Source: Lachnospiraceae bacterium KH1T2 (GTDB lineage Bacteria; Bacillota; Clostridia; Lachnospirales; Lachnospiraceae). Taken from it: a stretch of DNA of 64,000 nt. Made by a program: the position numbers and the translations under genes. The notes beneath the pieces were generated by a model. It saw only the letters and a list, made by a program, of their open reading frames with translations, ran no database searches and was not told the origin of the DNA. Of this stretch, positions 35,029-44,028 are shown in pieces (position 1 is the first letter of the stretch; each line of letters begins with the position of its first letter). The stretch spans positions 1-64,000 of the forward strand of contig FOSY01000008.1 of assembly GCA_900114405.1 (NCBI GenBank), given 5' to 3'.

Positions 35029-36714
35029 TCAACTCACCTTAGCCTTAACCTCATCAGCCAATTTTTTCATTTCTTCGGCACTGCGTTTGACAGTATCAGT
35101 AACCTCAGCTCCACTGATGATACGTGCAAGCTCATCAGTAATAGCATCCCCCTCCAGTTCATTGATGCAGGTTACTGTTCTTTCATTTTTAACCGATTTC
35201 TCGATCAGGAAATGATGATCTGCCATAGCCGCTATCTGCGGAAGATGTGTAATACATATTACCTGATGCCTCCGTGAAAGCTCCGCAAGACTTTCTGACA
35301 CCATCTGTGCTGTTCTGCCGCTAATTCCAGTATCGATTTCATCAAAAATCAAAGTATCTATAGAATCTGTGTCAGCAAGCACTGTCTTTAATGCCAACAT
35401 CACTCTAGAAAGTTCACCGCCGGAAGCAATCTCCCTTAACGGCTTCAGTGCCTCGCCGGGATTTGTTGAAATTGTAAATTCAACACGATCCCTACCACTA
35501 ACAGTATAATCGTCCGAATCGGAGATGTCGATATTAAACTTTACATCTATAAAGTTTAATGACACAAGTGCAGCCACCAATTTTGTCTCAAGTTCCGCAG
35601 CTGCAGCCTTTCTTTCCTTACTAAGTTCTTTTGAAACTTCGCTTAATTCTTTTTCTTCGGCTGCTATCTTCTGCTTCAGATCATTGATGTAAGCATCGAA
35701 ATTTTCTATTCTCTCAAGCTTCTTCTGTCTCTCTTCAAGCGAGGCATTTATTTCACTTACACTTGCTCCATATTTCATCTTAAGCTGATTTATAAGGTCA
35801 AGTCTTGATGCTGTATCTTCAAATTCATCCTGAGAAAATTCAACTGTGTGAAGATACTCCTCAAGATCCCTTCTAAAATCAGATATCAAAGCATCTACCG
35901 AAGCCAATTCATCATAAAGATTTTTTGCATTTTCATCAGCTTCAGCTATCTCAGCAAGACTTCTGAGTGCCCTTCCTGTAAGCTCGCCTGCTGATTCATC
36001 TCCACCCATGAGCTCAGCTGCACTTCCCGCTGCCTCTGTGATCTTTCTGGAGTTATTCATAAGACTGTAGCGCTTTTCAAGCTCCTCGTCTTCGCCTTCC
36101 TTAAGCTCCGCTTTCTCTATTTCACTGACCTCATAGCGAAGCAGATCGGCTTCCCTCAATCTTGCTGACTCGTCTGTGTCCGCCTCTTCAAGTTCCTTTT
36201 TCAGCTCTTTATATACTTCATAGTGGCTGCGGTACCTCTCATATGCACTTTTCGCACCATCACCAGCATAGCGATCAAGCAATTTTAAATGATTTTTCTG
36301 ATATAAAAGCGACTGATGCTCATGCTGTCCATGAATATCAATAAGAACTGAACTGATGTCCCTAACCATAGGATTGTTAACGGCTACACCATTTACTCTG
36401 TAAAGGCTCTTACCGTTCTTTACCCGTCTCTTGATGATGACTAGTCCGTCTTCATCTACCGGGATCTCATATTCCTCAAATTTTCTTCTCTGTTCTTCCG
36501 AATCAATAGAAAATTCAAGTTCAACTTCAGCAGGTCTCTCAGGATCTCTTTCTATGTCCTTTCCTGCCTTTCCACCTAATCCTATACTTACTGAACCGAT
36601 CAACATCGATTTACCTGCGCCTGTTTCTCCTGAAAAGATATTCAGGCCTTCCCCAAAAAACACCTGACTTTCTTCGATCAGCGCAAGATTTTTTACGTGT
36701 AAACTGATTAACAT
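35029..36714 (-). CDS. recN: DNA repair ATPase RecN
   Basis: A 561-residue SMC-like protein: Walker A GETGAGKSML near the N-terminus, long central coiled coil (about 150-360), then the signature ASGGELSRVMLALK and Walker B DTLIFDEIDTGISG. It acts in double-strand break repair. The ATG at 36714 (MLISLHVKNLALIEE) has AGGAAAGG upstream. It follows argR, separated by a long hairpin, as in many Firmicutes where argR-recN are paired. Confidence 0.95.
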   Translation of the reverse strand: MLISLHVKNLALIEESQVFFGEGLNIFSGETGAGKSMLIGSVSIGLGGKAGKDIERDPERPAEVELEFSIDSEEQRRKFEEYEIPVDEDGLVIIKRRVKNGKSLYRVNGVAVNNPMVRDISSVLIDIHGQHEHQSLLYQKNHLKLLDRYAGDGAKSAYERYRSHYEVYKELKKELEEADTDESARLREADLLRYEVSEIEKAELKEGEDEELEKRYSLMNNSRKITEAAGSAAELMGGDESAGELTGRALRSLAEIAEADENAKNLYDELASVDALISDFRRDLEEYLHTVEFSQDEFEDTASRLDLINQLKMKYGASVSEINASLEERQKKLERIENFDAYINDLKQKIAAEEKELSEVSKELSKERKAAAAELETKLVAALVSLNFIDVKFNIDISDSDDYTVSGRDRVEFTISTNPGEALKPLREIASGGELSRVMLALKTVLADTDSIDTLIFDEIDTGISGRTAQMVSESLAELSRRHQVICITHLPQIAAMADHHFLIEKSVKNERTVTCINELEGDAITDELARIISGAEVTDTVKRSAEEMKKLADEVKAKVS

Positions 36715-36748
36715 GCCTTTCCTTTCACGCATCTCCAATACGCAAGCC

Positions 36749-36781
36749 GCTGCTGTTACCTACATTGTACATAACAGCAGC
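36749..36781 (-). other. 10-bp hairpin between argR and recN
   Basis: GCTGCTGTTA/TAACAGCAGC, a perfect 10-bp stem with a 13-nt loop, lies in the 83-nt gap. No U-tract follows, so it is not a standard terminator; it may be an mRNA processing or stability element. Confidence 0.5.
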
Positions 36782-36797
36782 TGACCGGGGCAAAGCA

Positions 36798-37244
36798 TTA
36801 ATTGAATCCCCTAAGCTTTTCCTTTACGTTTTCTGCATCTTCTGCTGTGCGGATCGCACAAAAGATTGTATCATCACCTGCTACACATCCAAGTATCTCA
36901 GGCAGATGAAGTGCATCCAAAGCAGTCGCTGCTGCCATTGCCATTCCTGTAACTGTATGGATCACAAGAATATTACCTGCCACATCTGCTGAAAGCATTC
37001 CTTCTTTTAAGACTCTGATATATTTCTCATTCAAAGTCGAATTATCTGAAGGAGCCTGAACATACTTCTGGCGCCCATTACTTCCCGACACCTTTGTAAG
37101 ATGAAGCTCTCTTATATCTCTTGAAACCGTTGCCTGAGTAACATCAAATCCCTCTCTTCTAAGGTATTCTGCAAGATCCTCCTGAGTTTCGATCTCCAGA
37201 GATGTAATCAGATCCAGTATTTTTTCCTGTCTTTTTTTCTTCAT
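36798..37244 (-). CDS. argR: arginine repressor
   Basis: A 148-residue ArgR/AhrC: N-terminal winged helix (about 1-70, QATVSRDIRELHLTKV) and C-terminal hexamerisation and arginine-binding domain (about 80-148, GMAMAAATALDAL and ILGCVAGDDTIFCA with the arginine-binding Asp pair). It represses biosynthetic arg genes when arginine is abundant; the boxes at 21689-21799 are the likely local targets. Encoded within the nusB-recN operon, as in Bacillus. Confidence 0.96.
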   Translation of the reverse strand: MKKKRQEKILDLITSLEIETQEDLAEYLRREGFDVTQATVSRDIRELHLTKVSGSNGRQKYVQAPSDNSTLNEKYIRVLKEGMLSADVAGNILVIHTVTGMAMAAATALDALHLPEILGCVAGDDTIFCAIRTAEDAENVKEKLRGFN

Positions 37245-37258
37245 TCTTATCCCATTTC

Positions 37259-38101
37259 CTACGATTGAAACTTTGTACTTAGTACTGAGAGAAAGCTTCC
37301 TCTATGAATCCTGACAATCCTCGTAACATGAGTAGACGGTCTTACCTCAACATAATCGCCTTCTGTCAACATTATAGGATTATGCCCGTCAAAGCTGACC
37401 TCACTTTCTCCTCTTCCTCCTGCAACATTTATGCGAATCTTTCTTTCTGCTGCCAATAAAATGCTTCTTGAATTAAGCGTATGCGGACATATCGGTGTGA
37501 TAGCCATCATCCTCGATGTTGGCTCTATTATCGGCCCTCCTGCCGACATTGAATATGCCGTAGAACCGGTAGGTGTACATACGATCATTCCATCTGCCCT
37601 ATAGCTTCCAAGAAGCGCATCATTTACATAAAGATTGTAATCTGATACCCTGAGCGAACCTGCTGTATGAAGTACTATATCATTCAACGCCCTTGTCTCG
37701 CCTTTAAGTGTGCCATCAGCCGCATAGGCTTTTCCGCAGAGCATCATTCTTTCTTCGATAGTATAGCTTCCATCTTCGAGAGCTTCCATAGCCGGCTCAA
37801 TAGACGAAACTTCTACATCTGTAAGAAATCCCAATGTTCCAAGATTAACGCCGAGCATTGGGATTTCTTTATCAGCTACATCTCTTGCCGCTCCGATAAA
37901 GGTACCGTCACCCCCAAGAACGATTATACATTCTGTCGTCTCAGGAATCCCTGTTATCGGGCAGTAATTACCATGTTCATCCGCTTTGGTGACATGAACC
38001 AGCACTTCTTTACCGGCTTTTTTTAGATTATCACTGATCCTCCTCGTCACACTTAGATCAGTATCACGGTCTCCATTTGCAACAATAAGAAAATGATTCA
38101 T
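37259..38101 (-). CDS. nadK: NAD kinase
   Basis: A 280-residue NAD(+)/ATP kinase producing NADP. The catalytic GGDGT motif (ECIIVLGGDGTFIGAA), NLGTLGFLTD and PTGSTAYSMSAGGPI are present. The start is taken at ATG 38101, which directly follows the tlyA stop (TGATATG) and fits the family N-terminus MNHFLIVANGDRD; translation is probably coupled. In clostridia nadK commonly lies between tlyA and argR. Confidence 0.93.
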   Translation of the reverse strand: MNHFLIVANGDRDTDLSVTRRISDNLKKAGKEVLVHVTKADEHGNYCPITGIPETTECIIVLGGDGTFIGAARDVADKEIPMLGVNLGTLGFLTDVEVSSIEPAMEALEDGSYTIEERMMLCGKAYAADGTLKGETRALNDIVLHTAGSLRVSDYNLYVNDALLGSYRADGMIVCTPTGSTAYSMSAGGPIIEPTSRMMAITPICPHTLNSRSILLAAERKIRINVAGGRGESEVSFDGHNPIMLTEGDYVEVRPSTHVTRIVRIHRGSFLSVLSTKFQS

Positions 38102-38102
38102 A

Positions 38103-38906
38103 TCATTTATCCAGTGCACCATGTGCGATCTGCACTGTTTCCTCCACATCAGGGACAAACTCTGTGTCCGGTGTCTTTTTAGAAATATGCATCAGATACT
38201 CGATATTACCTTCCGGTCCTCGTATCGGTGAATAGTCAAGTCCTAAAATATGAAAGCCCGTTTCTTTTGTAAATGCAAGGACATTATTGATAACTTCTTC
38301 GTGTACCGCTTTATCCCTTACAACGCCTTTCTTTCCAACCTTATCTTTACCGGCTTCAAACTGTGGTTTTATAAGGCATACCATCTCTGCTTCATCACTA
38401 AGGATCGCATATGCAGCAGGAAGTATCTTTGAAAGCGAGATAAAAGAAACATCTACTGATGCAAAAGCAGGCTGATCCGGGATATCCTCTGATGTAAGAT
38501 AACGGAAATTGGTCTTTTCCATGCATACAACTCTTTCGTCAGTTCTAAGCTTCCACGCCAGCTGACCATATCCTACATCTATCGAATAGACCTTACTTGC
38601 ACCATTCTGAAGCATGCAATCGGTAAAACCACCTGTTGACGCTCCTATATCCATGCATACCTTGCCATCCAATACTACAGGAAATACCTGCATTGCTTTC
38701 TCAAGTTTAAGTCCTCCGCGGCTTACATACTTCAGCGGCTTACCCTTGTATTCTATTTTTACATCTTCTGCAAAAGTAGAACCAGGCTTATCCTCTCTCT
38801 GGCCATCGACGAAAACATCGCCTGCCATTATATAAACCTTTGCTTTTTCACGAGACTCTGCGAGTCCCTGTTCTACCATCATTACATCAAGTCTTTTCTT
38901 TGCCAT
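38103..38906 (-). CDS. tlyA: TlyA-family rRNA 2'-O-methyltransferase
   Basis: A 267-residue protein with an N-terminal S4 RNA-binding domain (about 1-60, RLDVMMVEQGLAESREKAK) and an FtsJ-like Rossmann methyltransferase domain (VCMDIGASTGGFTDCMLQNG as the SAM site, KPQFEAGK). TlyA methylates cytidines in 16S and/or 23S rRNA, affecting capreomycin sensitivity. It overlaps the end of dxs by 20 nt in the operon. Confidence 0.93.
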   Translation of the reverse strand: MAKKRLDVMMVEQGLAESREKAKVYIMAGDVFVDGQREDKPGSTFAEDVKIEYKGKPLKYVSRGGLKLEKAMQVFPVVLDGKVCMDIGASTGGFTDCMLQNGASKVYSIDVGYGQLAWKLRTDERVVCMEKTNFRYLTSEDIPDQPAFASVDVSFISLSKILPAAYAILSDEAEMVCLIKPQFEAGKDKVGKKGVVRDKAVHEEVINNVLAFTKETGFHILGLDYSPIRGPEGNIEYLMHISKKTPDTEFVPDVEETVQIAHGALDK

Positions 38907-40761
38907 TTAACACATCCAGAATCCGTGATCTTATTGACTCATGGTCGATTCCGATCGCTTTTTTCAAAATATCTACATTGCCATGCTCAATATATCTGTC
39001 AGGAATGCCTATATTAAGCACATCTATTTCTGAGCCAATGCTGTCAAGATATTCTCTTGCTTTCTCGCCATAAGCACCGCTCAAAACATTTTCTTCCATA
39101 GTCACAATAAGACTTGCATTCCCTGAAGCCTTCTTTAATGCCTCTTCATCTATAGGTTTCACGAATCTTGCATTGACTATTGAACATTTAATTCCATCTT
39201 TTTTAAGAAGATTCCTCACCTTTTCAGCAGTTTCGACCATCGAGCCTACTGCAAAGAGCCATACGCCGCCTTCATCATACAAAACTTCAGCTTTCCCATA
39301 CTCTATCGGTGCTCTGAAATCTTCAAGGCCATCATATGCTTCACCTCTGCCATACCTTACTGCGATAGGCATATTATACTCCATGATCGCATATTTAAGC
39401 ATATCTGCCAATTCCCACTTATTTTTAGGCGCCATAACACTCATATTAGGTATTGATGAAAGGTAAGACAAGTCAAAGATTCCCTGATGCGTCTCACCAT
39501 CTGCACCTACAAGTCCTGCCCTGTCTATCGCAAAGACAACATGCAGATTTTGTATGCATACATCATGAATGACCTGATCATATGCCCTTTGCAAAAAGCT
39601 TGAATAGACTGCAAATACAGGCTTCATTCCGCCTGCCGCAAGCCCTGCTGCAAAAGTGACCGCATGTTCCTCAGCTATGCCCACATCAAAAAATCTGTCT
39701 GGATATAAATTTCTAAATCTATTTAATCCTGTCCCATCAGGCATCGCTGCAGTTATAGCTGTAATTCCCTCATCACGAGCAGCCAATTTTATCATAACTG
39801 TAGAGAATATGTCAGTCCATCCAGCTTTCTTCTTATTCTTCTTAGGAAGTCCTGTCTCTATATCAAAAGGTTCTGTTCCATGGAAACGCGCAGGATGACG
39901 CTCTGCAGGAGCATAGCCTCTTCCCTTCTTAGTCTTAACATGTATCAGAACAACATGATTTATTTTCTTGGCTTCCATGATAAGCTTTTTCATTGAACGT
40001 ATATCATGACCGTCTACAGGACCTAAATATGTTATTCCCATGTCCTCAAAGAACATCCCCGGAACAAACAACTGCTTGATTGAGCTCTTATAACGTTTGA
40101 GCTTTGTAACAACTTCATTTCCGAAAGGTGTCCGCTGAAGCTGTTTCTGCAGATTTATCTTAAAATCCTGATATCCTTCCGCTGTTCTTATACTCTGAAG
40201 GTACTTAGAAATTCCACCTACATTTTCTGAAATAGACCTTTCGTTGTCATTCAGGATGATTATGAAATTCGATTCAAGCTTTGACGCATTGTTAAGCGCC
40301 TCATAAGCCATACCACCGGTAAGTGCTCCGTCACCTATAACAGATACTACCGTATACTTCTTATGCTGAAGGTCTCTTGCCTTTACAAGTCCCAAACCTG
40401 CTGAGATAGATGTCGAACTATGTCCTGTATCAAAGCAATCACATGGACTCTCCTCTCTTTTAGGAAATCCGGCAAGACCACCATATTTTCTTAAGGTATC
40501 AAATTCCTTCCATCGTCCAGTAAGTATCTTATGTGTATATGACTGATGACCCACGTCAAATACGATCTTATCCTCTGGAAGACTTAAAGATAAATGCAGT
40601 GCCATTGTAAGCTCGACTGTGCCAAGGTTAGAGCCAAGATGGCCTCCGTTTTCAGATATTTTCTTTATCAGAAATGTTCGGATCTCCTGTGCAAGGAGTG
40701 CATATTCATCCGGAAGGATCTTCTTTATATCATTTGGTTTTTTAATCCTGTCAAGAATCAA
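38887..40761 (-). CDS. dxs: 1-deoxy-D-xylulose-5-phosphate synthase
   Basis: A 624-residue thiamine-diphosphate enzyme, first step of the MEP isoprenoid pathway. It shows FDVGHQSYTHKILTGR, the ThDP motif VIGDGALTGGMAYEALNN, and the transketolase central and C-terminal domains (DVGIAEEHAVTFAAGLA; AIDRAGLVGADGETHQG). The start is a TTG at 40761 (ILDRIKKPNDIKKIL, typical of clostridial Dxs), one base after the ispA stop, with GGGTG upstream. Confidence 0.95.
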   Translation of the reverse strand: MILDRIKKPNDIKKILPDEYALLAQEIRTFLIKKISENGGHLGSNLGTVELTMALHLSLSLPEDKIVFDVGHQSYTHKILTGRWKEFDTLRKYGGLAGFPKREESPCDCFDTGHSSTSISAGLGLVKARDLQHKKYTVVSVIGDGALTGGMAYEALNNASKLESNFIIILNDNERSISENVGGISKYLQSIRTAEGYQDFKINLQKQLQRTPFGNEVVTKLKRYKSSIKQLFVPGMFFEDMGITYLGPVDGHDIRSMKKLIMEAKKINHVVLIHVKTKKGRGYAPAERHPARFHGTEPFDIETGLPKKNKKKAGWTDIFSTVMIKLAARDEGITAITAAMPDGTGLNRFRNLYPDRFFDVGIAEEHAVTFAAGLAAGGMKPVFAVYSSFLQRAYDQVIHDVCIQNLHVVFAIDRAGLVGADGETHQGIFDLSYLSSIPNMSVMAPKNKWELADMLKYAIMEYNMPIAVRYGRGEAYDGLEDFRAPIEYGKAEVLYDEGGVWLFAVGSMVETAEKVRNLLKKDGIKCSIVNARFVKPIDEEALKKASGNASLIVTMEENVLSGAYGEKAREYLDSIGSEIDVLNIGIPDRYIEHGNVDILKKAIGIDHESIRSRILDVLNGKEKT

Positions 40762-40762
40762 T

Positions 40763-41671
40763 TTACTTCACCCGGTCTATAAGATATTCAATAAGTTCAT
40801 CAAGAAACATATTTTTCTTAGAAAGTGAACTCATAAGTCCAATCGCTTTCTCAGAAAGAGTTTCTACATCGATCTGAGATTTTTCCAATCCATGCAGTGT
40901 TACATATGTTGATTTCTGATTTTCAGCATCAGATCCAACGTGCTTGCCCAAAATCTTCTCATCTCCTGTAACATCCAAGATATCATCTCTGATCTGGAAA
41001 GCTACTCCAACTGCTTTTCCTATCTCTTCAAGCTTCTTCACTTCCTCATCAGAAGCCTCTGCAAGTACAGCACCTATCATAAGTGACGCTTCAAGCAATG
41101 CAGCAGTTTTGTTTTCATGGATAAACTGAAGCTCGTTCTCATCAATCTTGCGGTGTCTGTCTTCTGCATCTACATCAGCCGCCTGACCTCCGAGCATTCC
41201 ATGTATTCCTGCCTTTTCTCCAAGTATTCTTGTTGCTTTGATTATCACAGAAGCCTTATCTGGTGCAAGATCTACTGCAGAAAGCGCAGTTTCGAATGCC
41301 AAATTCAAAAGTCCGTCTCCTGCCAGCGTAGCCATTCCGGCTCCATAGACCGCATGTGTCGTTTTCCTTCCGCGCCTGTACTCATCATTATCCATAGCTG
41401 GAAGATCATCATGAACAAGTGAATAGTTATGAATCATCTCGATTGCCGCCATAAAAGGCTCAATAAGCTGATTCTTCCCACCATACATCTTATAGGTTTC
41501 TTTCATCAAAATAGGGCGAAGACGCTTTCCCGGGCTTGTTGCAGAATAATTGATCGCCTCCGCCACCCGTGATGCGTATCCCTCTTCTGAAGGAAGATAT
41601 TTTTTCAGTATTTTATTTGCATCGTCTACTCTCTCGATCAGACTATTACTGAAATTCTTCTCTATCCCCAT
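40763..41671 (-). CDS. ispA: geranyl/farnesyl diphosphate synthase
   Basis: A 302-residue short-chain trans-prenyl diphosphate synthase. First Asp-rich motif DDLPAMDNDEYRRG and second motif FQIRDDILDVTGDE are intact, along with GKRLRPIL. It supplies farnesyl diphosphate for undecaprenyl and quinone synthesis. Its start overlaps the end of xseB by 26 nt. It lies beside dxs, the first MEP enzyme. Confidence 0.94.
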   Translation of the reverse strand: MGIEKNFSNSLIERVDDANKILKKYLPSEEGYASRVAEAINYSATSPGKRLRPILMKETYKMYGGKNQLIEPFMAAIEMIHNYSLVHDDLPAMDNDEYRRGRKTTHAVYGAGMATLAGDGLLNLAFETALSAVDLAPDKASVIIKATRILGEKAGIHGMLGGQAADVDAEDRHRKIDENELQFIHENKTAALLEASLMIGAVLAEASDEEVKKLEEIGKAVGVAFQIRDDILDVTGDEKILGKHVGSDAENQKSTYVTLHGLEKSQIDVETLSEKAIGLMSSLSKKNMFLDELIEYLIDRVK

Positions 41672-41867
41672 TATCGTTTACTACCATCACTTTCTTTTCA
41701 ACTTCGTCTATTTTCTTTCTGGTACTCTTAAGCACCTGCATTGCTTTTTCATAAACAGCAAAAGACTCTTCAAGCGAGATATCCTCAGAATCCATCTTTT
41801 GTACTGCGTCCTCAAGATGCTTAAACCCTTCTTCAATCGTCAGTTCTTTTTTCTTTGCCGGTGACAT
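41646..41867 (-). CDS. xseB: exodeoxyribonuclease VII small subunit
   Basis: A 73-residue helical protein with the XseB pattern LTIEEGFKHLEDAVQKMDSE and ISLEESFAVYEKAMQVLKS. It binds the large subunit in multiple copies and controls its nuclease activity on single-stranded DNA. It overlaps xseA by 35 nt upstream and ispA downstream. Confidence 0.93.
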   Translation of the reverse strand: MSPAKKKELTIEEGFKHLEDAVQKMDSEDISLEESFAVYEKAMQVLKSTRKKIDEVEKKVMVVNDNGDREEFQ

Positions 41868-43104
41868 TCGAAAATACCTTTCCGTCTCTAAGATAGACTG
41901 TCAATTCATCATTCTCATTAACCTGACTGATGCTGTTTAACGGTTTCCCATTCTTTTCAACAAAAGAATAACCTCTTCCAAGAGTAGCTTCCGGTGAAAG
42001 GGCTTCAAGCCTTACCTTCATTTCATTGAGCCTTGCCTTGTTTCTTTCAAGCTTCAGCTTCATAAGGTCATTCAGACTGTCTGCATATGAATCGCATAGC
42101 TGCGCAGCATCCCTAAGCCTTCTTTCCATAAGATTAGTGAGCTTGCTTTGCATTCCATTGATTCTCTCACGCCTGACCTCAAATGAATTCTCGGGTGAAC
42201 GATTTTTAAGCCTTAACTCATATTCCGAGCACCTTCGCCTCGCTTCAGCTATCCGATGAGTAATCCTTGCATCAAGTCTGTCTGCATAAAGCTCCAGTGC
42301 ATTTATAACAGCATAATAATCACATACTGCAAGCTCTGCTGCAGCCGAAGGTGTCGGCGCCCGCTTATCTGCAACCCAATCAGCTATAGTCGTATCCGTC
42401 TCATGGCCCACAGCTGAGATTACCGGTTTGCTGCATTCAAAGATAGCCCTCGCGACAATTTCTTCATTAAATGCCCAAAGGTCTTCTATCGAGCCTCCGC
42501 CTCTTCCGACAATTATCGTATCAACCTCAGATTTTTCAAGGGCTTTTATCCCCCTGACCACCGATTCAGCTGCACCTTCTCCCTGTACTTTAGCAGGATA
42601 CAGCACTATCTGTATATGCGGATTTCTGCGTGTGGAAACATTTATTATATCCCTGACCGCAGCTCCGGTTGGCGCTGTTACAACACCAATAACCTTCGCA
42701 AACTGTGGAATGGGTTGTTTATACATAGCGTCAAACATCCCCATTTCTTCAAGCTCTTTTTTTAATTTTTCATACTTTTCATAGAGAAGGCCTGCGCCTT
42801 CACGGGAAATATTTTTTGCATAGATCTGATATCTGCCATCACGTTCAAAAACACCGATCTTACCCGTGACAACAACTGACTGCCCCTCCTCCAGATGAAA
42901 ATCAAGAGTATAGGTTTCCGACGCGAACATGACGCCGGTCATTGCAGACCGGCTGTCCTTCAACGTAAAATAGATATGTCCTGAAGAGTGATACTTCACA
43001 TTAGAAAGCTCACCTTTCATCTGGATTTCTGACAGTATCAGATCATCTTCAATCAGTCCTCGTATGTATGAATTGACCTGAGTGACAGAATAGACTTTCT
43101 GCAT
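41833..43104 (-). CDS. xseA: exodeoxyribonuclease VII large subunit
   Basis: A 423-residue nuclease: N-terminal OB fold (about 1-100, SVTQVNSYIRGLIEDD, GELSNVKYHSSGHIYFTLKD) and the catalytic domain (IIVGRGGGSIEDLWAFNEE, ISAVGHETDTTIADWVADKRAPTP split across positions ~220-260), followed by a coiled coil. It degrades single-stranded DNA from both ends with XseB. It lies 3 nt after nusB. Confidence 0.95.
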   Translation of the reverse strand: MQKVYSVTQVNSYIRGLIEDDLILSEIQMKGELSNVKYHSSGHIYFTLKDSRSAMTGVMFASETYTLDFHLEEGQSVVVTGKIGVFERDGRYQIYAKNISREGAGLLYEKYEKLKKELEEMGMFDAMYKQPIPQFAKVIGVVTAPTGAAVRDIINVSTRRNPHIQIVLYPAKVQGEGAAESVVRGIKALEKSEVDTIIVGRGGGSIEDLWAFNEEIVARAIFECSKPVISAVGHETDTTIADWVADKRAPTPSAAAELAVCDYYAVINALELYADRLDARITHRIAEARRRCSEYELRLKNRSPENSFEVRRERINGMQSKLTNLMERRLRDAAQLCDSYADSLNDLMKLKLERNKARLNEMKVRLEALSPEATLGRGYSFVEKNGKPLNSISQVNENDELTVYLRDGKVFSNVTGKEKRTDD

Positions 43105-43107
43105 GTA

Positions 43108-43518
43108 TTACACCAGTTTTGCCAGAACTCCATTAACAAACGCAGGAGAAGAATCCTGACCATATTTCTTTGCAAGTTCAACAGCTTCATTAATAGCTAC
43201 CGGAGTAGGAACTGTATCATCATACTTAATTTCATATGATGCAAGACGGATGAGCGCAAGCTCAACCTTTCCCATACGTTCTGTTGTCCAACTCTCAGCA
43301 TGCTCATTGATATTAGCATCAAGCTCAGGTATCACATCAAGAATGCTCTTAAAGCGCTTCTCAATAAACTCTTCTGATTCATCATCAGCAGGTTCCTCAA
43401 GCTGATCAAAATATAATCTGATCTGATGCGGCATATCCTCGATTGAATTAAACTCAACCATAAATAACAATATAAAAACGTGTTCTCTTAACAGACTTCT
43501 CTTCATTTTTGCACTCAT
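43108..43518 (-). CDS. nusB: transcription antitermination protein NusB
   Basis: A 136-residue all-helical NusB, which with NusE binds boxA RNA in rRNA leaders. Recognisable are [13 protein letters not shown], the [20 protein letters not shown] segment and [13 protein letters not shown] followed by [10 protein letters not shown]. Start overlaps the asp23 stop (ATGA). Confidence 0.94.
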   Translation of the reverse strand: MSAKMKRSLLREHVFILLFMVEFNSIEDMPHQIRLYFDQLEEPADDESEEFIEKRFKSILDVIPELDANINEHAESWTTERMGKVELALIRLASYEIKYDDTVPTPVAINEAVELAKKYGQDSSPAFVNGVLAKLV

Positions 43519-43904
43519 CTTTCTGTTTCTGTCCCCATATCTACACTTGCGACTCTGATATTTACATCGGCAACAGAAAGACCTGTCATCGTTTCGATCG
43601 CACTCTTTACCTTTTCCTGTACCTTCCGGCTGACATCCGGAATACTAAATCCATATTTGACATTAATCGCCAATTCAGCACTCACAACACTCTCAGCTAT
43701 ATCAACACGAACTCCCTTATCAGCGGTCTTCATGCCTACGTAGCCCATAAGTGTCTGTCCGATGCCGCCTGCACTCATACTGACGCCATCGACTTCTCTT
43801 GCTGCAAGTGAAGCAATTACTGCAACTACACCATCTGCAATTTTGACCTCACCAGCAATACCGGCTTCCAATGTTACAGATCCTGCAGACTTTTCCTCAG
43901 CCAT
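43515..43904 (-). CDS. Asp23/Gls24-family envelope stress protein (YqhY-like)
   Basis: A 129-residue Asp23 domain protein: [23 protein letters not shown]-type N-terminus, then [20 protein letters not shown] and [15 protein letters not shown]. In Bacillus the homologue YqhY sits in the same place before nusB and influences acetyl-CoA carboxylase activity. First gene of the operon; a sigma-A promoter is about 45 nt upstream. Confidence 0.92.
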   Translation of the reverse strand: MAEEKSAGSVTLEAGIAGEVKIADGVVAVIASLAAREVDGVSMSAGGIGQTLMGYVGMKTADKGVRVDIAESVVSAELAINVKYGFSIPDVSRKVQEKVKSAIETMTGLSVADVNIRVASVDMGTETER

Positions 43905-43945
43905 TATCTTCGTTCCTTTCCAATTCTAAATACCCATTATTTTTG

Positions 43946-43973
43946 ATTATATCAAACTCTGAGCCTTTTGCAA
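43946..43973 (-). promoter_or_regulatory. promoter of the asp23-nusB-...-recN-glgA operon
   Basis: On the minus strand TTGCAA (43973-43968), 16-nt spacer, TATAAT (43951-43946), about 45 nt before the asp23 start. No other terminator is seen down to 33535. Confidence 0.75.
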
Positions 43974-44028
43974 ACCTTGTATTCATTATTGTTGTCACAA
44001 TTAAATTATCGGCCGTGCATATACTCTT

